Shown piece by piece: positions 22,262 through 28,707 of a stretch of DNA of 28,707 bases. The notes under the pieces were generated by a model. That model made no database searches and was not told the DNA's origin. It saw only the letters and a program-made list of their open reading frames with translations. Position 1 is the first letter of the stretch. Each line of letters begins with the position of its first letter. The position numbers were made by a program, and so were the translations under genes. Source of the stretch: JAOZHU01 sp964506435 (GTDB lineage Archaea > Thermoproteota > Bathyarchaeia > Bathyarchaeales > Bathycorpusculaceae); assembly GCA_964506435.1 (NCBI GenBank), contig CAZDLK010000024.1:1-28707 (forward strand), in the 5' to 3' direction.

Positions 22262-22279
22262 TATTTTCTACACCATTTT

Positions 22280-23176
22280 TCATTCAGGCGATCTTAACTC
22301 GATCTTTATTTTGCCCTTAGTTCCTAAGTTTTCAAGTGCCCGCTCAATTTCCTCATTCGAAGTTTGCAAGTCACTTGAACAACGACTCAAATCTATTTCG
22401 CCGTTGCTTTTTCTCACGTACTCAAGAAGCATATCCTCAATGGAGGGCTTCTCAACTGTTAACGAAATTTCCTTAATTTCAGATTTCTTGTAAGAAAACA
22501 TGGTTTGAGAAGGATCTTTACCAGGCTCATTGACAGATTTGCGTCCAACTACCTGAGAACTTGTAGCTGACAAAGCAACAAGCTCCCTCATCGGAGTCTT
22601 CACTGCTGGCGCTGGAGAAGTTGCAGGCGGTTCAGGAAGAGAATCAGACAGCTTTTGCTCTAAGAAGTTGGAGACTTCTTTCAGGATTTCTTCACCGCCA
22701 ACAGTCTTCGTGTTAACAGGTATCACTGACTCATCAGTCGTAATCTTTGTCGCGTGAAGCGTTTCCGTTATCGCAGCGTTAACATTGCTTAATTCATTCG
22801 AGACATCAGGCAGAACCTGGAACAAGTCCTGTGAGACGTTCTGGAGAAGTTTCAAAGCAGGCTTGAGGTCGACAACTATCTCGCTTAGTTCGCGTATAGT
22901 TTCAAGTCTGAGAATTACGCGTTCAATGGCTAATTGTACGCTGTAGAGAAACTTTATCAGCTTTCTGATCTCAGCAAGCTCGTTGGCGCATATGGCGGCT
23001 TTTTCCTTGTTGTTCCGTTTTAAAGCTCCCATGCAAGATTCAAAAAGCACTTTGTCGCGTTCTTTAAGCCGGTAACTTGCCTGTTCCAGCTTGTTCTGCT
23101 GCACTCTAAGGGTAAGGATGGATTTAGCGGCGACTTCCCGTATGGGTGGAGGGTTGTAATTAAGTAAACCTTTGAT
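22280..23176 (-). CDS. cdvB: CdvB, ESCRT-III protein with C-terminal winged helix; predicted ATC start
   Basis: CdvB polymerises at mid-cell and is recruited by CdvA. The ESCRT-III core spans about the first 150 residues, followed by a Pro-rich linker with LPEPPATSP and a C-terminal winged-helix domain (IEDMLLEYVRKSNGEIDLS onward) that binds CdvA in relatives. The first standard start, GTG at 23104, truncates helix 1. In frame upstream lie 24 more codons (from KGLLNYNPPPIREV to ILTLR) that match the helix-1 region of the paralogue at 23994. The only ribosome site is GGAGGG, 7 nt before an ATC at 23174-23176; no ATG, GTG or TTG exists there before a stop at 23195. ATC is thus the likely start, unless the base is a sequencing error. 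Confidence 0.88.
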   Translation of the reverse strand: MKGLLNYNPPPIREVAAKSILTLRVQQNKLEQASYRLKERDKVLFESCMGALKRNNKEKAAICANELAEIRKLIKFLYSVQLAIERVILRLETIRELSEIVVDLKPALKLLQNVSQDLFQVLPDVSNELSNVNAAITETLHATKITTDESVIPVNTKTVGGEEILKEVSNFLEQKLSDSLPEPPATSPAPAVKTPMRELVALSATSSQVVGRKSVNEPGKDPSQTMFSYKKSEIKEISLTVEKPSIEDMLLEYVRKSNGEIDLSRCSSDLQTSNEEIERALENLGTKGKIKIELRSPE

Positions 23177-23216
23177 GTTTTTTCCCTCCAGCCGCTATTT
23201 TGCCTGCCTTTTTAGG

Positions 23217-23975
23217 CTATATTCCAGCCTTTCCGACTTCTTTCACGTAGACTACTACAGGTGGTTCTGGGAGTTCAGGTGCTTCGTTAACTGCTTCAGT
23301 GACGGTTTCAGCGGTGATTTTGTTTTCTGTTGGAAGTTTGGTTTTGATTTTTTGTTCGATTTCAGGTGATGGCGCATCGCCTAGTAGTATGTTTGAAATT
23401 TTGGCTTTGGTTTGTTCCATGTCGTTTTTGCGCGTGTTTAAGCGTTTGAGGCTTTCCTGAAGCGTTGCGAAGGCGGATTTGTAGGTTACATCGTCGATTT
23501 TTCCTATTTCGTGCTCTAGTTCAAGGTTGACAACTGCGTAGCTCATGGTTTTCAGTCCTTCGTCGCAGTGGTCTATTTCGTCTGAGGCTTCATCTATGAG
23601 AATCTGCGCGTCTTTTTTCAGTTGGCTCAGGATGCTGTCGAAACTGCTGTGGAGCTCTTGGTAGATTTCAGGGGAGATTTTTTTCTTTTCAGATAAATCT
23701 TTGAGGGCTTGATCTTTGCGCCATATGAGGGGAATTTGATCGCAGAGATTTCTCATTCGAGATTTAATTGTTGAGATGAATGTAATTTCAGCGCCATCGA
23801 ATTTTAAACGTTCCATGGGCTGTTTGGAAAAATTCCCGTCGCTGAATTCAACAAATGCGGCGTCAAACTGTCCATTGGGTGATAACGCAAACGAAACAAT
23901 TTTGCCTATTGCATGACCATACTCATCTTTAACTGGTTTACCGATGGAAAGAAAAAGATTGGAGATTTGAGACAT
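23217..23975 (-). CDS. cdvA: CdvA, archaeal cell-division scaffold
   Basis: CdvA binds membrane or DNA and recruits ESCRT-III. The 252-residue protein has an N-terminal PRC-barrel-like beta domain (about 8-70, GKPVKDEYGHAIGKIVSFAL) and a long coiled coil (about 75-200). A flexible segment and a C-terminal ESCRT-III-binding peptide, PPVVVYVKEVGKAGI, complete it. The last peptide matches the known E3B element that adds a strand to the CdvB winged helix. AAAGGAGG lies upstream of the ATG. Second gene of the operon, 18 bp after the first ESCRT-III gene and 40 bp before cdvB. CdvA supports a TACK affiliation. Confidence 0.92.
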   Translation of the reverse strand: MSQISNLFLSIGKPVKDEYGHAIGKIVSFALSPNGQFDAAFVEFSDGNFSKQPMERLKFDGAEITFISTIKSRMRNLCDQIPLIWRKDQALKDLSEKKKISPEIYQELHSSFDSILSQLKKDAQILIDEASDEIDHCDEGLKTMSYAVVNLELEHEIGKIDDVTYKSAFATLQESLKRLNTRKNDMEQTKAKISNILLGDAPSPEIEQKIKTKLPTENKITAETVTEAVNEAPELPEPPVVVYVKEVGKAGI

Positions 23976-23993
23976 AGTTTTTCCTCCTTTAGC

Positions 23994-24653
23994 TTAGAAT
24001 CCTTCGCTTGCTTTCTCTGTTTGAGAGGCTGCTGGCATGCCTGCTGGTAGATCAGGGAATTTATCCTTGATTTTCTGCTCAGCTACAGTTGCGGCTTCTG
24101 TGAGAATCTTCTGCGCGTCGTCGTTCACAGCATCGAAGTTCAACGTCATTCCTGAACCTTGACCTGCTTCAATCATTATTCCGCTTAGCATGTTGCCTAT
24201 TTCGCCAAGTTCATTCTCTGCCTCTGGAAACACACTGACCAATCCCGCTCTGACGGATCGCAGAACACCAACGGCTGGTCCTAATGTGGACACTACATCT
24301 CCAAGTTCTGATACTGTGCGTAATCTTAAAACGATCTGTTCGAGGGCGAGTCTAGCGTTTATGATGAGGCGTTCCATCTTGCGGACTTCTGCGAGTTCAT
24401 TTGCGAAGACGTTTGCACGTGAAGTGTCATGCTTAGTGTAGGCATCAACTATCCTTGCGAAAATTGCTTTGTCTCTTTGACTGAACCGGTCTGTGGCCTG
24501 GTCGAGTTTCTGCACTTGCAGTTCGATACGCCTGACGGCGAAGTCTAGTCGTGGCTTCAGTGGACCTGGTGGTTTCACTGTGTCTTTTATGCGGTCGGTG
24601 AACGGCTGTTCATTCCGTTTACTTTCCCATTTCTTTGCGAACCTTTCTGACAA
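23994..24653 (-). CDS. ESCRT-III (CdvB-family) paralogue without winged helix
   Basis: The product is 220 residues long from the TTG at 24653. GGAGG at 24661-24665 lies 7 nt upstream, so the in-frame upstream extension to 24683 is rejected. The ESCRT-III core is clear: FAKKWES near the start, PLKPRLDFAVRRIELQVQKL (helix 1), RDKAIFARIVDAY, ANVFANELAEVRKMERLI, ALEQIVLRLRTVSELGDV. A C-terminal tail with EQKIKDKFPDLP resembles a MIT-interacting motif. It lacks the winged helix seen in CdvB, like Sulfolobus CdvB1/B2. In Sulfolobus the extra paralogues are unlinked; here one leads the cdv operon. Confidence 0.9.
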   Translation of the reverse strand: MSERFAKKWESKRNEQPFTDRIKDTVKPPGPLKPRLDFAVRRIELQVQKLDQATDRFSQRDKAIFARIVDAYTKHDTSRANVFANELAEVRKMERLIINARLALEQIVLRLRTVSELGDVVSTLGPAVGVLRSVRAGLVSVFPEAENELGEIGNMLSGIMIEAGQGSGMTLNFDAVNDDAQKILTEAATVAEQKIKDKFPDLPAGMPAASQTEKASEGF

Positions 24654-24690
24654 ATTAATACCTCCAGAAAACAACACATGCATCGAAGTG

Positions 24691-24700
24691 TCTTATACAT
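24691..24700 (-). promoter_or_regulatory. TATA box of the cdv operon
   Basis: ATGTATAAGA on the minus strand lies about 42 bp upstream of the TTG start. It would give a short leader carrying the GGAGG Shine-Dalgarno sequence. Confidence 0.5.
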
Positions 24701-24723
24701 TGTTAATATGGCGTCAATATGCA

Positions 24724-24745
24724 CGTATATATGTAGAGATATACG
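24724..24745. repeat. Perfect inverted repeat upstream of the cdv promoter
   Basis: CGTATAT, 8 bp, ATATACG: 7-bp perfect arms with an 8-bp spacer, 25-50 bp upstream of the cdv TATA box. It is an upstream position suited to an activator. Confidence 0.45.
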
Positions 24746-24879
24746 GGGCATCAAAACTTGTTTTAAGCTTTAATTGGAAAATTAAAAGACAGGGGGAGCA
24801 GATTTCCGATATTAGACAAAAACGTGTAAGTTAGACTAAAAAGAAGCTTAGTCCATGCTAAGATACAAAGGTGAATTAA

Positions 24880-25101
24880 ATGGGCGAAAGACTAAAAGTA
24901 TTCGCAATAATAGCGCTCTTCGGGTTCTTGGCCGGCGTGATAGTGCAGGTAACAGCAGACTATATTATTCCATGGCTGATGGTAGTTTTGCCAGCGCTTG
25001 TGCAAATTAGATTCCTAGTTGCAGGGTGTGCTGGCGCCGCATTGACACTTGTCTTAGTAAGCGTTTGGGCATACTTCTCAAAAAGCAGAGACAGACCGTA
25101 A
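24880..25101 (+). CDS. Small two-helix membrane protein divergent from the cdv operon
   Basis: The 73-residue product has two hydrophobic segments (about 8-28 and 43-66) joined by a short loop with PWLMVVLP, and a basic C-terminal tail (SKSRDRP). GGTGA lies 5 nt before the ATG, so it is probably expressed. I do not recognise a family. It shares its upstream region with the cdv operon, which makes a membrane-related division role conceivable but unproven. Confidence 0.7.
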   Translation: MGERLKVFAIIALFGFLAGVIVQVTADYIIPWLMVVLPALVQIRFLVAGCAGAALTLVLVSVWAYFSKSRDRP

Positions 25102-25260
25102 AGAACCGCTACAACCTTCTTTCTTTTACCTCACAATTCATAGTTTACAGGCTTCACCATTTTTTCCAATTCTCCTCCGCTACAGCCTCAGCTTGAACGC
25201 GGTGGGCATACGATAAGCTCTAAAAGGGAAGCGTGAGTTAAAGGACAAAGGCGAACGCCA

Positions 25261-25986
25261 TTGAAACAGAAAAGACGCAAACGAGGTTATCCCGTAGCGA
25301 TGTTAATTGGGATAGAAGAGAATCTTGCTGTATTGTGGAAAATCTTCAGCAACATAATCAAACATGAAAAAACCATCCAGCTTGACAGCGCAAGAAATGA
25401 CGCGAAAGCAGCATACGCTTTCCACGAAGCCATAGTCAACGCTTTAAGAACCACATTGAAAGAAGGCGTGCGCAGCGTTATTCTCGTTTCGCCTCTGAAA
25501 AGCAACTACAGCAAAGCTTTCTTAGCTCACGTTCAGTTGCATCATGTGTGGCTTACTCAAGGCGTGCACAAAGCTTCATTCTCGGAAATGGCAGGTTCAG
25601 CGGATACGCTGCCTAAAGTTGCTGCGCTCGCGAAGAACGCTGCGTTTCATAAGCTAATCAGTGAAACCGTCGTGGAAGAATCTGAAGCGCTTATTGAGTT
25701 GCTTGAGAAACGGCTTAACGCATCCAGTAATGATACGCTTGTGTTTTATTCGCTTAAGGAAATAGAGGATTCAGTTTTCGGCGTGTGGAACCCAAACAAG
25801 CCAAAGCCGGATTACCTGTTGCTTACTGACGTGTATCTTGCGGGTTTCCGTGCGAAAAGCAGGCTGCAGAGGCTGATGCAGATTGCCGCCAATAAGGGCA
25901 TTAAAGTGCGGGTTGTTGATGTTGAGTCCGCGGTTGGTGCGCGTGTTGCACAGTTTGGCGGATTAACTCTTTTGTTAAGAAATTGA
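25261..25986 (+). CDS. eRF1/Pelota-like protein (archaeal release-factor family, N-terminal domain missing)
   Basis: The 241-residue protein looks like the middle and C-terminal parts of an eRF1/Dom34 protein. The first part (RRKRGYPVAMLIGIEEN, DSARNDAKAAYAFHEAIVNAL, VRSVILVSPLKSNYSKAFLAH) resembles the central domain, which carries the GGQ loop in true release factors. No GGQ is present. The second part, from about 115, ends as an L7Ae-like domain with IAANKGIKVRVVDVESAVGA and FGGLTLLLRN, the usual eRF1-3 ending. Such proteins belong to the broader Vms1/baeRF/aeRF superfamily, some acting in ribosome rescue. The TTG at 25261 is the most upstream start; an ATG at 25300 is possible. Confidence 0.7.
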   Translation: MKQKRRKRGYPVAMLIGIEENLAVLWKIFSNIIKHEKTIQLDSARNDAKAAYAFHEAIVNALRTTLKEGVRSVILVSPLKSNYSKAFLAHVQLHHVWLTQGVHKASFSEMAGSADTLPKVAALAKNAAFHKLISETVVEESEALIELLEKRLNASSNDTLVFYSLKEIEDSVFGVWNPNKPKPDYLLLTDVYLAGFRAKSRLQRLMQIAANKGIKVRVVDVESAVGARVAQFGGLTLLLRN

Positions 25987-26001
25987 GTGCGCAGGCGCAG
26001 T

Positions 26002-26328
26002 TTATCTTTGGCGGAGGTTGCACTGGAGAACTTTTGGGCAGACTAGGCAGTCATCTGCTATAGCCGCGTTTTCCGGCATGTTGCTCATGAGCCCAGAGAA
26101 GTGCGCGCATTTAGCAGGCGAATCAAAAACCATGGGGTACTCTACGGGTTTTATGTCTACGACTTTTAGGCCTTCGGTGATAATTTCGAGTTTAGACATA
26201 CAGTGAGGACAAGCGTAGTATGATTGACGTGGGATTGTGGTTTCGTCTGTTAGCACTGTGGGTTTGTCGAATGTTTTTTCGCAGCCTTTGTAGGGGCAGT
26301 GTAGTTTTTCTTCGTGTAGGTGAAACAT
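26002..26328 (-). CDS. Zinc-ribbon-type small protein of unknown function
   Basis: From the ATG at 26328 the product has 108 residues with several cysteine groups: C-P-Y-K-G-C, then C-P-H-C about 35 residues later, then C-A-H, and C-L-V-C with a final cysteine at C-N-L. The first groups probably bind one zinc ion; the last resemble a small cysteine-rich metal or Fe-S site. In-frame codons extend upstream to 26406, but a TATA box at 26375-26386 and GGGAG favour the shorter form. No function is recognised. Confidence 0.65.
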   Translation of the reverse strand: MFHLHEEKLHCPYKGCEKTFDKPTVLTDETTIPRQSYYACPHCMSKLEIITEGLKVVDIKPVEYPMVFDSPAKCAHFSGLMSNMPENAAIADDCLVCPKVLQCNLRQR

Positions 26329-26374
26329 ACAGTTCGCGCTCTCCCTTAGCACTGAACTGTATCTGGCATATTCA

Positions 26375-26386
26375 GATATTATAAAT
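26375..26386 (-). promoter_or_regulatory. TATA box of the zinc-ribbon gene
   Basis: ATTTATAATATC on the minus strand. A start about 25 bp downstream falls near 26355, consistent with translation from the ATG at 26328. Confidence 0.45.
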
Positions 26387-26466
26387 GTTTCTGTTGGCAC
26401 GCACAACAGAAATACAGTACAACATAACTACACAAATACACAAAAAGCAGCAAAGTGGTGAATATT

Positions 26467-26543
26467 TGGAGCCTCGAGCGGGCTTTGACCCCGCGGCCTG
26501 CTGCTTACGAGGCAGCCGCTCTACCGGGCTGAGCTATCGAGGC
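26467..26543 (-). tRNA. tRNA-Thr (anticodon CGU), CCA end encoded
   Basis: On the minus strand the cloverleaf is complete. The acceptor GCCTCGA (26537-26543) pairs with TCGAGGC (26471-26477). The D-arm GCTC/GAGC, anticodon arm GCTGC-CTCGTAA-GCAGC with anticodon CGT, and T-arm GCGGG-GTCAAAG-CCCGC are all present. The discriminator is U73, usual for archaeal tRNA-Thr. CCA follows in the genome (26467-26469), which may be chance. A second, near-identical threonine tRNA lies at the window end. Confidence 0.95.
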
Positions 26544-26690
26544 ACTATGCAAACGCTAATTCAGTGATGCAGAACGTGTTTTTAAATGTTCGGAAGCCTT
26601 TTGCTGTGGTAAGCATTAATTTTAAAAAGCGGTGTGAACCTAGCTTAAAGTTGAGGTTAGCTTGAAAGGATTTTTCGCGGGGGATTCTAA

Positions 26691-27719
26691 GTGGACAAAG
26701 TAAACGCCAAAAAAACTAGTTCAAACAAAACCAGCGGAGAACTGGGAGAGCGAAAGATAATTGAAATTATGAGAAAACGCTTTGAGGTTATGGCTGATTC
26801 GCCTGTGTCTTTCGGGGATGATGTTTCCGCTGTGGCTCTTGGCGGTGAACAAGTAGCCGTGTTGAAAACAGACATGCTGGTGGATAAAACGGATGTTCCG
26901 AAAGGGATGAGTTTGTGGCAGGCAGCGCGCAAAGCAATTGTCATGAACGTCAGTGATTTCGCAGCGAAAGGTGTTGCGCCGAAGGCAGCGCTTGTTGCGT
27001 TGGGATTGCCAAGGAGCATGCTACGGAGGGACACGGAGGAAATCGCAGAGGGCTTAAACACTGGTGCGCGGCAGTACGGCGCGTACGTTGTAGGCGGGGA
27101 CACTGGTGAAGCTTCAGACCTTGTTATAGCAGTGTCTCTTTTCGGAACTGCCAAGAAAAAAGCGTTGATGCTGCGCAGCGGCGCTAAAGTTGGGGATATT
27201 GTGGCGGTTACGGGTTTCTTCGGCAAGTCTGCTGCGGGTTTGCGGTTGCTTCTAGACGACCTAGCGGTTTCGCAAGAGCTACGTGAGGTGTTGGTGAAGG
27301 CAGTTTTTATGCCGCAGGCTAGGCTGAAAGAAGGCTTAGCGTTAAGTGGTTCGCGGGCGGTGACGGCTTCCATTGACTCCAGCGACGGCTTAGCTTGGAG
27401 CCTGCATGAACTGGCCAGAATGAGCGGGGTTGGTTTTTTGATTAACAATGTGCCGCTTGCGCATGAGGTGAAGTGTTTTGCTGAGTTTAACGGGCTTGAC
27501 GCTGTGGAGCTGGCGCTTTACGGTGGCGAGGAGTATGAGTTGGTGGTTACTGTTAAGCCTAAACGGTGGGTTGCTGCGGAGAGGGCGGTTGAAGCTGTCG
27601 GCGGCAGGCTTTTGCCCATTGGGAAAGTAACTCGTGACAAGCAGTTGATGCTGGAAGTTGAAGGCAAAAAATGCCCCATTGAAGCAAGAGGCTGGGAGCA
27701 TTTTAAGAGACAGTTTTAG
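26691..27719 (+). CDS. thiL: ThiL-like thiamine-monophosphate kinase / AIR-synthase-related protein
   Basis: ThiL phosphorylates thiamine monophosphate to the diphosphate. The 342-residue protein has the AIR-synthase-like two-domain fold: E-x-K-I-I-x-x-M near the start, F-G-D-D-V-S-A-V, K-T-D-M-L-V-D-K-T-D, NVSDFAAKGVAPKAAL, VGGDTGEASDLVIAVSLFG, DSSDGLAWSLHEL and GGEEYELVVTV. The metal-binding aspartates (GDD, SDF, GGDT, DSSDG) are kept. Bacterial ThiL has DLAAMGA where this has DFAAKGV, typical for archaeal forms. GTG start with GGGGG 7 nt upstream. Its stop overlaps the trmY stop by 3 bp (convergent). Confidence 0.82.
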   Translation: MDKVNAKKTSSNKTSGELGERKIIEIMRKRFEVMADSPVSFGDDVSAVALGGEQVAVLKTDMLVDKTDVPKGMSLWQAARKAIVMNVSDFAAKGVAPKAALVALGLPRSMLRRDTEEIAEGLNTGARQYGAYVVGGDTGEASDLVIAVSLFGTAKKKALMLRSGAKVGDIVAVTGFFGKSAAGLRLLLDDLAVSQELREVLVKAVFMPQARLKEGLALSGSRAVTASIDSSDGLAWSLHELARMSGVGFLINNVPLAHEVKCFAEFNGLDAVELALYGGEEYELVVTVKPKRWVAAERAVEAVGGRLLPIGKVTRDKQLMLEVEGKKCPIEARGWEHFKRQF

Positions 27720-28270
27720 CTTTGGCGGTCCAGCAGATAATTGATTATGGTTATGCATGACGCCGCAAGATATGGCTGCCGTCCAAGGCTGATTTTTTCT
27801 CCGTATCGCAGTGCGAACGTTTCAGCTTTTTTGGGTAAGCCAACATGGTCGCCGAGCACAAACACAGCGTTATCTGCAAGCACTGTTTCAGCAATGTTTT
27901 TGCCGCCTTCTTCAAGAACGTAGATTGTGTGGTTTTCCGCTTTTGACTTAAGCAGCGCCTCGAAGCTTGTTTTGCTTGTGGTTATTCCAGGGTGGCTTTT
28001 GCCTGCGATGACTTTGCGCAGGATGCTTTGCCAAGTGTCAACGTCTGTGCGCACGTCGTAGAGTGTTTCACCGTTGATTTGGATATGCAATGGTGGGTTT
28101 GATGGGCCATTCAGCACAGCGTGGAAAGTCACGTCTCTGCGTAAGCCATGCGAAAGAAAAAGGCTGGCTACGACGCATTCATGTACTATGTCTAGGCGTC
28201 CTGCGTCGTGAAGACCAGTGAAAGCTGGGTCGGTTTTGCCTGAGCGTGAGAAGAGGATATATTCGCGCAT
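27716..28270 (-). CDS. trmY: TrmY, tRNA (pseudouridine-54 N1)-methyltransferase
   Basis: TrmY is a SPOUT-class enzyme that makes N1-methylpseudouridine at tRNA position 54 in archaea. The 184-residue protein carries the family hallmarks: MREYILFSRSGKTDP at the start, GRLDIVHECV, TFHAVLNGPSNPP, YVLEEGGKNI, FVLGDHVGLP (SAM-binding knot loop) and a C-terminal LGRQPYLAASCITIINYLLD. The ATG at 28270 matches the family start; a GTG at 28282 adds four residues without a better ribosome site. Neighbouring tRNA genes fit its role in translation. Confidence 0.93.
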   Translation of the reverse strand: MREYILFSRSGKTDPAFTGLHDAGRLDIVHECVVASLFLSHGLRRDVTFHAVLNGPSNPPLHIQINGETLYDVRTDVDTWQSILRKVIAGKSHPGITTSKTSFEALLKSKAENHTIYVLEEGGKNIAETVLADNAVFVLGDHVGLPKKAETFALRYGEKISLGRQPYLAASCITIINYLLDRQS

Positions 28271-28417
28271 TGTTTCAGCCACAGTGTGATTTATTGTCGG
28301 GTTCGCTTCTTAAAGCAATTGCGTGTTGCCATGTTGCCTGTCGTGTGGGTTTGCCGTAAAATTGAAAAAGGTTAAAAAGCTGTAGCGTTGAGTTGATAAG
28401 AGGCTGGGTGAGTCACC

Positions 28418-28645
28418 GTGAAACTTAACAAGACGGATGAACTTGTATTGGCTGCCTTGAAGGAAGGCGGAGAACTGAGCCTTCAAGAAATCAGCGAAAA
28501 AACAGGCGAAGCATCCAAGAAAATTTTCAAGTCCTTGAAGAAACTTTTCGAAAACGAACTTATTAACACAAAGGCACGCAAATATGCGCTTGCAACCAAA
28601 ACGCCTAGCGCACCCAAAGAAGATGAGCCTGAACTGCCTGAATAA
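28418..28645 (+). CDS. Small winged-helix protein
   Basis: The 75-residue product has one winged-helix unit at about 5-60 (VLAALKEGGELSLQEISEKTG, split by turns, then KKIFKSLKKLFENELINTKARKYAL) and an acidic Pro/Glu tail. GGGTGA lies 6 nt before the GTG start, a good Shine-Dalgarno match. It could bind DNA or RNA, and it lies directly ahead of a convergent threonine tRNA gene. No named family is recognised. Confidence 0.75.
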   Translation: MKLNKTDELVLAALKEGGELSLQEISEKTGEASKKIFKSLKKLFENELINTKARKYALATKTPSAPKEDEPELPE

Positions 28646-28657
28646 CGAAAGTTGAGG

Positions 28658-28707
28658 AGCCTCGAGCGGGCCTTGATCCCGCGGCCTGCTGCTTACAAGG
28701 CAGCCGC
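28658..28707 (-). tRNA. tRNA-Thr (anticodon UGU), partial at window edge
   Basis: The 3' 50 nt of a minus-strand tRNA is present: anticodon arm GCTGC-CTTGTAA-GCAGC with anticodon TGT, T-arm GCGGG-ATCAAGG-CCCGC, acceptor strand TCGAGGC and U73. It differs from the tRNA-Thr(CGU) at 26470 at only three positions over this length. CCA is not encoded (CCT follows). The 5' part is cut by the window end. Confidence 0.9.

Noticed and set aside
24808..24831. CGATATTA half-site resembling the ModE-type operator arm.
   Set aside because: The second arm at the correct spacing (CGTGTAAG) does not match, so this is a single half-site likely due to chance.
25130..25190. Minus-strand short peptide with a GGAGGAG site before TTG, ending after about 12 codons.
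   Set aside because: Too short, no recognisable product and no promoter; probably chance or very old gene debris.

Overview
The window comes from an archaeon, most likely a TACK-superphylum lineage such as Bathyarchaeia. Supporting signs are the linked CdvA/CdvB/CdvC (ESCRT-type division) genes, TrmY, an AbrB-PhoU regulator, archaeal TATA promoters 25-30 bp upstream of starts, Shine-Dalgarno cores of the GGAGG/GGTGA type, frequent TTG and GTG starts, and tRNA-Thr genes with U73. The lineage call is inference; no rRNA is present.

Region 1 (1-2.3 kb) holds a CitG-family protein, an Lrp/AsnC regulator and a divergent Prx6-type peroxiredoxin. Region 2 (2.4-19.1 kb) is a large molybdenum/tungsten island. 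It contains fdhD-moeA, the convergent mobB-mobA pair, and a second MobB fused to a 4Fe-4S domain. Three exported proteins follow that are built from two, three and one SUOX-like (PF00174-type) domains, none with the usual molybdenum-binding cysteine. With them are a predicted phosphoesterase, an ECF-type S component, modABC, a ModE-type repressor without an effector domain, and nfnAB (electron-bifurcating ferredoxin:NADP oxidoreductase). The island also carries decay products: a frameshifted MobB fragment, a transposase C-terminus and an orphan membrane gene.

The most interesting signal is a 24-bp operator, CGATATTA-N8-TAATATCG. It lies with identical geometry at the promoters of the three-domain surface protein, the ECF-S/one-domain pair and modABC, and in degenerate form at the two-domain protein/phosphoesterase divergent promoter. 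This ties the unexplained surface proteins and the ECF-S component to the ModE regulon. It suggests an undescribed, metal-repressed surface system for capturing molybdate/tungstate, molybdopterin or a related ligand.

Region 3 (19.1-25.1 kb) has an AbrB-PhoU regulator, a winged-helix protein and a four-gene cell-division operon (ESCRT-III paralogue, cdvA, cdvB, cdvC). cdvB appears to start at a non-canonical ATC codon, and three of the operon's proteins share a short linear motif. A small two-TM protein is divergent from the operon. Region 4 (25.1-28.7 kb) is translation and housekeeping: an eRF1/Pelota-like protein, a zinc-ribbon protein, tRNA-Thr(CGU), a ThiL-like kinase, TrmY, a small winged-helix protein and the 3' part of tRNA-Thr(UGU), cut by the window edge. 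No gene-free stretch exceeds about 300 bases.
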